Made by a program: the position numbers and the translations under genes. Below are positions 36,975 through 48,119 of a stretch of DNA of 64,000 nucleotides, piece after piece. The stretch is from assembly GCA_037074765.1 (NCBI GenBank), contig JBAMDO010000057.1, positions 248,001 to 312,000 on the forward strand, read 5' to 3'. Under the pieces are notes generated by a model that had not been told where the DNA came from, searched no databases, and worked only from the letters and a program-made list of their open reading frames with translations. The stretch's first letter is position 1. Each line of letters begins with the position of its first letter. Source of the stretch: Mansonella perstans (lineage: Eukaryota > Nematoda > Chromadorea > Rhabditida > Onchocercidae).

Positions 36975-38406
36975 TTATGAGATGATATTACGGAAAACTC
37001 GAATCAAATTGTCAGCAAATATGTCTGACGAATCCCATTCATCAAGTCGCAAACCTTGAAGGTACTCGGGAGCAGAAGAAGTAAGTCTACGAGGAAAAGT
37101 ATTCGGCTCTGACCAGTCTACCACCAAAAACAGCTGAAAGCTTTTCTTTGTCTTCCATTCTTCGCATAACAATGTGACGGTTATCTGTAATTTACAACTG
37201 CTGATGAAAAGATACAGCGAGATAACATTTTAACAGGAGTAAAAGAAATTTTCGCTGCTGGAATTACGAATTCCTCCGAAAAAATCTTCATGTGAGGTGT
37301 GCAATTACATTATAACTGAGTTAACGATTACAAAATACCGGTCAATTTCAACTACATAATAAAATGTATACAACACTTATAAAATAATAATAAAGAGTTT
37401 ATAAACCAGAGAAGACATATAACAAACATATAACAACTGAATTCAAAACAAAAGAGAAATGCTTACACAAGTACAGTCATCTTCATCAATTGCCCATTCC
37501 ACGAATGTAAAAGGATATCTGACATCGGAACACAATTTAACTGCTAGATCGATCCTAAATTAATTTATATCAATGGAATACCAAAAATTAAAATGATAGT
37601 GTCGATCGCCACCAAATAATTAATCAGCAACTATTTTAAGTTATTAGTTTTTTTTCTCATATTTTCTATCCTAAACCAGAAAGAATTGAGGAACTTCAAT
37701 AACAGCAAATACACCGTACCTGAAACAGCGTTCAACGAACCTATGATACAATGAACAAAGCGTATCACCATTTTGCCATGAATACTGAAATGCAGAACCC
37801 AAATTGGTCACTACTATAGGACCAGTTGTAGGAAAAGATTCAGTCCAGTGAAGCTTTAAAAAATAACTGCTAGCATCCAACCTATAAAAATGAATTGCAT
37901 TAATAATGAATAAATTATTACAATACATTTTCATAAATATACATGGAAGCTAATTGGAAGATGTACTGGAAATATTAACTCAAAGACAGGCTCCTTCTAC
38001 GTAGACAGTGTTAAGTGCAGTAAACCGACCACAATTATTTAACTCTGTTTGAAAGATTTAACTCGGTCCCGGATTCATTAATTGCTGTCCATAACTAGTA
38101 AACAGGAGATAACATGCATCTCAAGCAAATCTGAATCGCTGACTTGAAGTCACAGTAATCTAAATTTAATGCCCATTTATTATTAAAATAACAAACGAAC
38201 TAAACAAAAGAAAAAAAAAACCTCCGAACTAGTGTCACTTCTTGGAATGATTTATTAACTTCTGAACAACAATCCTCACCATTTAGCTCGCACAGCTGTT
38301 TAAGCCATTCCCACTCAGATACGATCAGTCCAGATGTATCAGTTCTATCATAAACACTTGAATATTCTACCAAAAAATCAGCCCACGGTAGCACTGGTAC
38401 TTCCAT
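36975..38406 (-). CDS. FANCL-like double-RWD (URD) protein lacking a RING finger
   Basis: Four exons in phase: 38406-38222, 37881-37720, 37554-37467 and 37184-36975 (TAA), 214 residues. By eye it fits the UBC-RWD region of FANCL, the Fanconi anaemia E3 ligase: SSYFLKLHWTESFPTTGP, then SLYHRFVERC, VVDWSEPNTFP and a DEWDSSDIFADNLIRVF helix, which parallels FANCL LITLKLKAKYPAESP, SIYSQFLAAI, DPRHPTMLP and LWDPENSVLQNLKDVL in order and spacing. FANCL normally continues into a C-terminal RING; here the frame ends about 10 residues later. The N-terminal ELF domain is also absent. Another tandem RWD/UEV family (for example BABAM2/BRE) is possible, because RWD patterns are weak. The acceptor CCATTTTAG is 4 nt before the ATG. 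If this is FANCL, the protein could not itself be an E3 ligase. The terminal exon could use an alternative donor and a last exon near 36840. Confidence 0.5.
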
Positions 38407-38410
38407 CAAC

Positions 38411-38419
38411 CTAAAATGG
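38411..38419 (-). promoter_or_regulatory. Candidate spliced-leader acceptor before FANCL-like gene
   Basis: The minus strand reads TTCCATTTTAG|GTTG|ATG, a consensus nematode acceptor 4 nt before the start codon. Confidence 0.45.
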
Positions 38420-38745
38420 AATTCATCTGAATGCACTGTGAAGAATCATTCTATGTCTATTACAAGACAAAAAAAAAACTTTTCAATGAATAAGCAAAAC
38501 AAATCACTGATTGAAACAATATAATACAGACAAATTTTTAATGTATCAATTTTTATTGCAGTCAACAATCCATACAAAAACAAAATAACAAAACGAAATA
38601 ACAACGCTACGTCAGCAGCTGGACAATATGTACTCAATTTCACACCGCAATATAGAACTCCAAATTTAAAAACAATATTCTGCACAATAAGGAAAACTGA
38701 AAAGCAAGTAAATTTACCAAAATCATACGTAATATTAGGTTCAAA
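38420..38745. other. Spacer between RCL1 and FANCL-like genes
   Basis: About 330 bp. A minus-strand hydrophobic frame (38446-38685) follows a TTGCTTTTCAG acceptor, but it does not join in phase to either neighbour and looks like a 3' UTR or spacer. Confidence 0.4.
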
Positions 38746-41559
38746 TCATAACACAGTTTTATTCAAATTACTGAATCCAATACCCATACAAGTCATCAAT
38801 ACCTTATCATCAGAGCCTAATTTCTGTTCTTTATTTTCGCTCAGCGTGTTCCAATCATCTATTTTAAAAGTTATTCCAAAGTATTTCTTTAAGTTCCGCA
38901 ACGTGTACATACTGAAAAATAAGAAAAAAATTACTGAAAAATACGAAGCAGATTTTAATAAAATGATGAAAAAATCAGTTTGCGTACAGCAATTACTGAA
39001 TTTTAATAAGAGTAAACTAATAAAAAAATCACCATCCACAATATTGGATACCTTTGGTAAAGCAATTCTAATAGAGGTTGGACTCTATATTTCAAAAAGT
39101 TGTGGTTCCAAGACAATGAAAACTTTCTATATAAGTAAAGAGTAAAACACTAGAAAAACAAGCCATCAGATATACGGATGTATTCGTTACTTGAGAAAAA
39201 TGAGGAAGCATTCAACAAATTTCTAAAAAAGCGAATGATACTAACCAATAGGTAGTGAGAGGCCCAAACAGATATGTACTGATATCTTTTTCGCAAAGTG
39301 TCATAAAAGTCACGGCTAGTGCTTGTGCTGTCATATCAACACATCCTCCCTATAAATATTATAACTATTAATTGAATTATGCAAAATGACAGCAGCAATT
39401 TTTCAATATAATCTATAGTAAAAGAAATCAAAACTAACTGCAAAGATCTGATCTAACAACTGACAAGCAGCGACATGTCCAATATCTTCCGGCACAGCCG
39501 GATCGCCCTGTTCACTTTTCGGTTTTGATACGGCTTCACCATGATAAAAGACTCCTTCCGTAGTTTCGGCAGTTAAAAAAAGACCAAAGCCAGGTGAACT
39601 AAAAACCAGTCATTAAAATTTTATTCAGACAAAATGAGTAGACCATAAAAACTTTTTGGATAAAAAAGTCACAGTTCTATGCTAAAATTATTCTGGATAG
39701 AGTACTACTGAAGATTTATTGACATTATTCACAAGCTTCTGCTTTACATTTAATTGTTCTTTCGCTTTCCATCTCCATTTTTCAGCAAAACAAAGTATTC
39801 GCTGCTAATTTGCATGACAGCTAAATTCGCTAAAAAGGACACAGAGCCTAATACTTACTTGTTGAAAATAATCACGCCGGCACGTAATATTGAAAGTTTC
39901 CAACAACTCATTATCTCAAAGAAATTCTCTGATATAACAAGAAAAAAGCAAAGAAAAAAATACTGGCCCAACCAATACCTTCCACCAGATGCTCCTTTTC
40001 TTTGGTCAACAGTAATATAAACATCAGCAATGTAATCACGAAGAGTCTCTTTTGCCGCACCAATCATACGATGTGCTATAGATGAAGACACTTTGGAAAC
40101 AGACGCGATTCCGCGTATTTTACATATTTTTCCCATTGTTTTACACTAAATTACAACAAAGAGTATATAATTGAAAGATTTATGATCAAAAATTTACAAA
40201 AAAAACTCAAACAACAAAATGCGGGAAAAATTACGTAAGTGTTTTTATGAGGAAGTATATCTTGGCATAAAAAAAATCTTGCAAAAAAGGAAAAAGAACT
40301 GTATCAAAACTGATACCTGTAAAGGACGTAAGATTCTTATTGTTGGTGTGGTCAACAGTACACATCCACCACCGTCCGGTTTATAACCTCGAGCAGTAAT
40401 CTAAATTTAAAAATTTGATTTCTCTGCTAAAAATAATTTATATAATGACGAATTTCTACAACAGTAACATTGCGAAAGTGTTATATTAAAGTAATTAAAT
40501 GAACCTTAATTTCTGGCGAATCAGATGCGAATACAAATTTATTGAAAACTGGAAGCCAAGTTGTACGGATGGCATCAACGCTCAACTCACATGGAGCATT
40601 AGTTACTCCTTGCAATTTTATGTTGAGTGGATACTTACAAAAAGGAGCAACCATCAACAAAGGTTCCAAGTAGTAGCTGCAAAAAGTTATATGAGTTCTA
40701 AAAGGAAGTAGAGAAGAATAGTGATACAGAATAGCAATGACATAGATACTAGATGCAATTAAAAGAGACTCAGAATAATGCTGCAATTATATCAGGAACT
40801 TGCTTTTTCTCATGATTTATGATTGCAAAAATCCAATTATTCGTGGTCTAAAGAAAGAATAAAGCACTCAGAAATAATTAAAATTAAGACATCAAAAATA
40901 CCGAAAATTGTCAATTAAATGGAATAAATTTAAATTCAGAAGTGCTAAAGGCTCGAATAATCAACCTTATGCATCGGTCACTACCACAATCGAAAGTGAG
41001 TTTGCCACCCATAATCACACCGGGCGAAAATGTAACTTCAGTACCTGAAAAGGTAAATTTAAAGCCATAAGTGATTGCACTTCTGAGGACATATAAAAGG
41101 CTAGCAATGAAGACCTGTTTGACTGATCTTGATTCGTGTACCATTGGTTATCTTTTCCAACAATAACAAAAGCTTTGATTCGAAATCTAAAATCAGAAAT
41201 CATCAGCTTTTTAAAATAAGATATGATGGTTAAAGGAAAGTAAATTCTAAAAATTTGTGAACAGTTAAAATTTCGAAATCAAAAAATTTAACCAAAGCTT
41301 TTGGAAAAAAGTAATTGTTGAAATTTTATCTTAAAGTTAATCGAAAAATATCAAGTTGTCCATCAAAGGATAAAAGTAAGGTAATTAATCAAAAATGAAG
41401 CAACAGATGAATATCAGATAAGAAAGTACCCTTAATTCCTGGTTCATCATCACGAGCACGTATCTCGGAAATGGTCACTGAGTGACCACTTAGCAACGAA
41501 TAAGCAAGTCGCTGTCTTAAGAAGTTGCATCCCTCAAAGCGTAACTCTTTCTGTTCCAT
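38746..41559 (-). CDS. RCL1: RNA 3'-terminal phosphate cyclase-like protein RCL1
   Basis: Nine exons in phase: 41559-41430, 41186-41115, 41044-40966, 40676-40505, 40400-40317, 40145-39979, 39598-39439, 39349-39246 and 38911-38746 (TGA), 377 residues (human 373). It follows RCL1 from end to end: RFEGCNFLRQRLAYSLLSG, DEPGIKDFESK, ITNGTRIKISQTG, YYLEPLLMVAPFCKYPL, LQGVTN, ARGYKPDGGG, CKIRGIASVSKVS, SSPGFGLFLTAETT, GGCVDMTAQALA and DDKVLMTCMGIGFSNL at the C-terminus. Known role: catalytically inactive member of the RNA cyclase fold that works with Bms1 in early pre-18S rRNA cleavage in the nucleolus. GTTGTTTTAG acceptor is 9 nt before the ATG. It is first in the run RCL1, FANCL-like, RNASEH2C, torsin. 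Confidence 0.95.
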
Positions 41560-41568
41560 AATCCGTTC

Positions 41569-41580
41569 CTAAAACAACGT
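41569..41580 (-). promoter_or_regulatory. Candidate spliced-leader acceptor before RCL1
   Basis: The minus strand reads CGTTGTTTTAG|GAACGGATT|ATG, a strong acceptor 9 nt before the start with no upstream exon found. Confidence 0.45.
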
Positions 41581-43573
41581 GAAGTACGACGTGAATAATC
41601 ACACTGAAATATATCGGCGCCATCAAATCACGTCAACTACTGCACTCACAACCACTTGTCCTGATATGTCACACTCTTGTCTCATCTCTTACTTCACGTA
41701 GTACTCGTGATAACTTTTACTTAGCGTAATTTGGAAAGTTTTGGTGATGTTGGCAAATATACGTGGGAAGAGTTTTTAAATTATTCTTAGTTATTTTGAC
41801 TTTGCAGTTCAGCATTTTTAACCATTGATTAAAATAAGCTAATTTTCCCTGATGCATTAAAATTTACAAAATGTGAAATTAATAAGGATAAATTTATTAT
41901 TTTATTCAAATTTTTATTATAAAACATAAGTTTGAATTATTGAAATCATAGTTTTAGTAAGAAATTTACTCATTAAATTCTTTGATACTTCTATTTTATT
42001 GATTGCTGATATTTAATTTCTTTGATATATTCTGCTAATATGCAATTTCATCAATGATTTTACTAATTATACTAATTGAAAGCGAATAATGCTAATTGAA
42101 ACAAACAATTTAGTATCAATCTACATTATTTACTTACAAATCACTATAATTTATCAGTAAATCACTGTTTATGTATTTTTGCCAACTTTTTGCATAAATT
42201 AGTGGATCTGATACTAAATCATAGTGAGTAGTAGACATCGATATTTTTTGTAATTTAACGTGTATTGAAAATTTTAAAGTACTGCAGTATCATTGTTACA
42301 AGTATCAATGTATAACATTATTTACATTATTTGATCAAAATTTAGCCGATAGATTTAAATCATTTCGCAAATTTTCTAATACTCTTTGAAAAACTTTTTC
42401 TTATTGTCCACTTCCAGGTCTACATCAATAGGAACATAGCTCAGGTATAGGCATACCATAAATTAGCTTAAATGAATATGCATTATTTTCTCGATATTTG
42501 ATTCTCGATTCTTAATGAATAGATGCTTATTCTTAAAAAGGAATTAAATAACTCTAGAAAATACAGTTGATTTTTACTTCATTGAAGATCAGATATGCTT
42601 TAACTTATTACATATCAAATTATTATGACGTCCATTGGTTAAATGTATGTATCTGCATGCGACGTTGCAAGTTTAGTAAGCAATGTCATTTTAAGTGATC
42701 ACTTTAGTCCAATGATATCACTGATGATACAATTTATCACTTGTGTATTCTAATCTTTACTCCATGTTCAAACATTTGGAGTTTTTTTTGCTTAGTTATA
42801 TAGTAGTAGTATAAGTAATATAAATCATGAATTTATTTCAGTTCTAAATTTATCAGAAGTTTTTTAAATATAAGTATCCTGTCTTTGGTCCACATCTACT
42901 ATACATTGATTAATTTGATCTTGAAATCAGACAGTATTTGGGGCTGCAATTATTAAATATTCTTAAGAACACATTTCTAATGCTGAAATCAATCGAGTAT
43001 TGTTATTCATATCCTTCAAACTATTTGCAATTAAGTTAGAATTGAGAAGACCATAGTTACATTATGAATAATTGCATTACAAGTAACTCAAAAATTGTAG
43101 AAATTGTTTTTTTTTTTTTTTTCGACTATTAATTTTTGTCGAAATACAAGAAGACATTTCTTTGTAATAATGACAATCCATTGATGAATGTATCAAAATT
43201 AAGCAATGGACACATTCGATATCAATTCGATGGTTATTCTAATTGAAACTTCCTTCCGGTTTGGAATAAATGCCGCTTGAAGTTTCCCACTGCGCATTTC
43301 CAGTTCTTATTTAAGAGACTAATGTTTTCACGATAAAGTAGACAGCTTTTAAAATATTTAAAAAGTCTTTAAAGCTTTCAGCTTCCAGTGAATCTGTTTC
43401 TGTTTCTTCCTATTTTCCACATTTAAAAGTCGCACTTAGCCTTCGATGACGAATTTACGAGAAATTTGTATTCATGCAAATATTTTATTTCAATGATTTG
43501 TAAAAATTATTTAAAAATTTATCCATATTAGCAATTTACGGTGTGTACGGTGCATGTAGTTTTTCTGCACATT
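41581..43573. other. Intergenic region upstream of RCL1
   Basis: No exon was recognised. It should contain the promoter of the RCL1 run and, at its right end, that of the small plus-strand gene at 43574. A T-run of about 18 lies near 43107-43122. Confidence 0.5.
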
Positions 43574-44327
43574 ATGGAACGATCGAGAAGAAATATTAAG
43601 CAAATGTTGCGTGATAATGTTGCGCGCTTTCTAGAACATGCCGACGGACGTGAAGTGATCATTACTGTAACAGCAAGACTTGTCAAGAAACGTTAGTTCG
43701 GTCCGATTCTAGCTTTTTCTTTTGTCAATAATACATGCTAGTAAGATGGGAAAAGTGAAATGACTTTATGTCTTGAATCATATGATCCAAACAAGATCAC
43801 GTATTGCTTTTTTTTTTCGAACAATTGAACTGTTTACCAATTTCATTTGGCACGATTGATAATATGATTATTCATTACTGCAGTTCATTAATGATCTCAG
43901 TTCGTTATAGTTTGATAGTTCTAAACTTTAGTACATTAAAGTTCTTCTTGCATCAGTCTATCAGTGTTCTCGCTAGCTTTTGATTCATAATTTGACTTGG
44001 AAATATCCATAATTTTGCATGAATTTAATATTTTTCTAAGTTTCAGAAAATGAAGAACAAAAAATGTTGGAAGAGGTTGAAATCTACTCAACGATTTTCC
44101 TAGAAATTTTTTCGACTAAAAGTTTTGCTTCTTATTTTAAGCAAAATAAATCTAAACCATGTCAATTTTTTCATACTGAACTTTATTCTTAAACCCTAAT
44201 AAATTTATTGTCTTCACAGCCTATTTGTTTAATTTAGGATGTAAAAGTTGAACATCCGGAGCATCACAGAAAATATATGGGCAGCACTTCATTGCAAGTT
44301 AGCGGATCAGCCAATTCCTACAGTTAG
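43574..44327 (+). CDS. Small conserved-looking protein of unknown function, three exons
   Basis: Exons 43574-43691, 44047-44075 and 44238-44327 (TAG) join in phase to 78 residues. Exon 1 encodes MERSRRNIKQMLRDNVARFL then a DGREVIITVTARLVKK strand-rich segment. Exon 2 is only 29 nt with a consensus TTTCAG acceptor. Exon 3 gives DVKVEHPEHHRKYMGSTSLQ and stops ten residues later. There is no signal peptide or membrane helix; charge is mixed. The family was not recognised. The last exon also has a possible donor (TTGCAA|GTTAGC), so further exons cannot be excluded. Confidence 0.5.
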
Positions 44328-46822
44328 AATGACTGCTCCACCATTGTGCGTACAGTTATTTGTAATTCCAAAAGATTTTTAATAAGACACAAGTACCAAA
44401 ATGAATCTTTCCTTCTGAAATGAAATGAATTTAGTTTTATTCTCTTGGCTGGCCTTCAAAATTTGGCCATCAAAAGGCGAGTAGATTTCAGACTTCCTTT
44501 TTTAGCTTCCACTGCTATTTGATAATTACATATCAAACTTTTCAAACAATGTTTAATTTCTGACGAAATATGGGACGGTTGCGGAATAGTGACAAGATAT
44601 GGTTAAATTCATCTAGCTATTGGTATGAATTGTAGAACTAGTATGGTAAAGGAATGGGTAGACATCACTATGGCAAAGAATAGATTTTGCAGTTCACAAA
44701 AAACTATGCTTTTCTTTTTATCTATTTATGGTAATTGGATGTGAAATTTTTAAGAATTGCAATTTAAAACGTTTTAGATAGCTTTTTTCAGAAAGATTTT
44801 CCTTATTACCATTTTGCTAGAATCTGTTTTTAGCATATCTTTTAACTTTTACTTGTTTTAAATTCAATTTCACCGTGATATTTCCAGATTCGTCGTCAAG
44901 GATTATAAGCATTTATGAATCGCATATATTTGAAGAACTCTTTCTCTTCTTCCATACTCTTTTCATTAATAACAACTTTTTGTGTTCTCTCTTAATAAAT
45001 TTAAACAAGTCAACAAGAGGTTTCACTATGATGCTAAAAATATTGCTGTGAGCATTATTCAATATCAACAAATTTAATTCATTTTTAAATTGCGCATTTT
45101 AATCACAGATTTAATTCTATATATAGCCATTTCAAAAGCAACTCTTGCCAAATTTAAAGAAATTTCACTTTTGTTGTTCCTTTCTGATAACTGGTTTTCA
45201 TTATTGACTACTTTAATTTCTTCCCATTTAGATTAATGCAAACTGTAAAATGAATGTTAGCTCGCTTTAGATATATTTTAGGATTATGCAGGCTAATGAG
45301 ATTCAAGCGCAAGACATGATTATAGATTTTGGAATACATTCTCATGCCAGCAGCTAAACATTCGGTTTAGATGTTTATTGTCCAATTAGGCTTGTACCAG
45401 ACTAAAACATTTTTTCTAGTCTTTTTTGCTGTTTCTGGATAGAACAATAAAAACAGTTATTAGTATTTACTAACTCTCTTCAAATAAGGTCATTTCCTTC
45501 GCAAATAACATAAATAGCTTGCTTGATGGATAGTTGAACAGTATCGCTTTTTTTACTCACCCTCTCTCATGCGAGGGAAATAATATGCTAATTAATATTT
45601 CTTAAATAAACTTACCTCTCTTTGGATGTTAACCTCATGGAAAATTCCATGTGGAATCTTCATCGTGATGGCTTCTTGATTAATTATGAATTTGTTTAGC
45701 AAGGCTTAAAATGATGGATTGTCGTTTTCTTCGACTTTCCAATTTCTTTCAACTACTAGCATTCTGCAACTGCAATTGCAACTTTTCTGTTAACAGCTTG
45801 TACTAATCATTTTAATATCTTACAAATTTCAGATATTTCAGATAACTGATATTGACACTAAAGGTATTCAAAGGAATTTATCAGAGAAAGAAATTTTTAG
45901 GGGATATTTCATTTTCAGCATAACAACTATGTTATATAATCTTGCTTTTTAAGAAGATTCATCTAGCATTAATCTATGACTTGGAAAGTTAATGTTGTGG
46001 AATTATCTGATCTGTTGTTCTTAACGCATAACAAAAAAGACGAATTGATAGTTCATAAAATTTTTGGATGAAATTAAGTGTCAGGCTTTTTTTAATCATC
46101 TCAACTGAATCTCCTAGTTTTAATCAATTTAAAAGAGTTTGGATTTTCATAATCTTATGCTTGTTATGAGAGGAAGTATAGAAATTTTTATGTTTTTCTT
46201 CTATGCCTTTCACTGGCAGCGTTACAATGCAGGAATCGGCACAAAAGTGTCATTAAAATTTTTACAAATTATGATGAAAAAGGAGCATATACACAGATTG
46301 TAAGAATGAAATGATGATAATTAAAGATGCGAGACTAGAATAAACTGTTAACAGGCGAGGGAATTTTGTCGGTGCATATACATCAACAAAATTAGTAAAA
46401 AAGGTGCGCAAACAAGCAACTGAAGTAGTGGAGAATAAAAAAAACATCTTTTTGAATTTGCTTCTCATCATGCAATTAAAAAAAATTACGACGAAACTAT
46501 TGATTTTCAAAAAGCCTGGATAGGCTTTTGAACCCTGAGTTGAATAGGATTATTCATTTTAGACGAATCTGAAATCCTTTTTCGTTCGAAATATATATCT
46601 CCCTTTTTTTAGAAAAAAATAAACTTTGTTTCATATCTTCTCACTTCTTCAAAAAAAGAAAAATGATGTTCAGAGTAACTTCTTCAACTTTTTTTTTCTA
46701 TCGCAGATAAATTGGATCCCGATAAATTCCATTCCTGATAAATTGAATACAAAAATCTTATGCTGAAACATTTAATCATTAACGCATTACTATCAATTTT
46801 TACTGTTGATGGCACAAGTGGT
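44328..46822. other. Intergenic region
   Basis: No supported exon is seen. A minus-strand hydrophobic frame at 46262-46510 (82 residues) has no splice or start support and is not called. Confidence 0.45.
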
Positions 46823-48119
46823 TTAAGTTCTGCGACCTTCAGAATACTGCTTGAGGACATGATCAAACAAATTCATACAATTCCCATTAAATTTTACATT
46901 TGGCAAGTTGGGAATGTTATTTTCACGACAAATTCTTAAGAATATTCTCTTTCCAACATAGATGCAATACGGACAATCATCGTCATAGCAGTAAATGTTG
47001 CATCGTTTTCTGGCGCATGAATTGATATGAAGAGCATCTTCCGAGAAGCACTGTTCCAAACAGGTTTCAATTTTGGGACATAGCATTTCTGAAAACATAG
47101 ACAGAAATGTATGAACTTTATACGTGATTTAATAAAATTTAAAACAATAATTCAAATTCTATGCTATCAACTAAAATTTGGTTTTTTTCAAACAAAATAA
47201 ATATCAGAAAAATTTCTCTGTCGTTCTTCCATGCATTCTTTTACTTTTTCCATAACGTCCTTTGAAAATTGATGTTTTGTCTGTAATTTTTCGTACTGTT
47301 TTTGTATCGCCAAAAAATTTTTCGAAATTCTCAATTCTTAGAACTTGCACCCTTACCGAATTCTTCCGTACATAAAAAATATTGAAAGTTATCAAATGGA
47401 GATCTCGTCGTCTATATTCTTGAACATGTGGAAATGGCTGAGTTAGAATTTTCTTTTGGTTAATTACAATTTAATACGAACTTAAAATGAGCAATAGCTG
47501 CTCTTTAAAAAGGTTATTTGACCTGAACAGTGATCGCAGAAAAGCAGACAATGTCAATATGAATATCCTTATTTGGTTAAAATTTTCGCCATTTCAATTT
47601 CTTAATGAACTTTAAACTTGGCCTTCGTTAAACTAAGGGATTGTTTCCACTTAAAATTCAATATAGCTTGAAAATTAAAAAAAAAGCCATTAGGGATTTA
47701 TAACAATAAATACTAATGAAGAGCAGCTGTATCGACCAATTAAATTACGCTCAGTGATTAGAAATAGAGACCAAAATCAGCAACATTATCAGCCAAATTG
47801 ATTAATTTTATTTATTTATTGGAAATTATGGAGTTAGTACTGACTTATTAGCCCGGTGACGGTATTCGGAATATTGCGAATTGCATAATTTGAATATTTT
47901 ATTTGCCAATTAATTAAATATACTCATTACATACTAAAACATTACTTGTCTTAACACCAGAAGTAATTTTAGTTAGTTGATCCAAAGCATAATTGCACTG
48001 CTCGCACGCGATGCATGCATCACGACATTTTGTCGCTATACAAAGAAAATTGAACTGATCCACTAAAGTTGAAAACATTCCAACCGCAGTCATCGTGTGT
48101 ATTGCCTGTTCGATCTTCT
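46823..48119 (-). CDS. Cysteine-rich, probably secreted protein (5' end missing)
   Basis: Two exons join in phase 1: 48119-47946 and 47088-46823 (TAA), about 146 residues. Both start at consensus TTTCAG acceptors, and the first ends at GACAA|GTAATG. There are about sixteen cysteines, in patterns such as CRDACIACEQC in the first exon and CARKRCNIYCYDDDCPYC in the second, which suggests a disulphide-rich extracellular protein. A first exon with a signal peptide should lie upstream (right of 48119), but I could not join one in phase. The family was not recognised; it looks like a nematode-specific secreted protein. Confidence 0.5.

Noticed and set aside
37671..37719. Extension of the second FANCL-like exon with YGVFAVIEV
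   Set aside because: It lies past a strong TTCAG|GTACGG donor; only the shorter exon joins the next exon in phase.
38446..38685. Hydrophobic 79-residue minus frame between RCL1 and the FANCL-like gene
   Set aside because: It has no ATG in context, no in-phase link to a neighbour, and its composition reflects T-rich spacer DNA.
39754..40020. 88-residue plus frame
   Set aside because: It is antisense to an RCL1 exon and intron.
46262..46510. 82-residue hydrophobic minus frame
   Set aside because: It has no splice sites or upstream acceptor, and its F/L/S-rich composition is expected by chance in AT-rich DNA.
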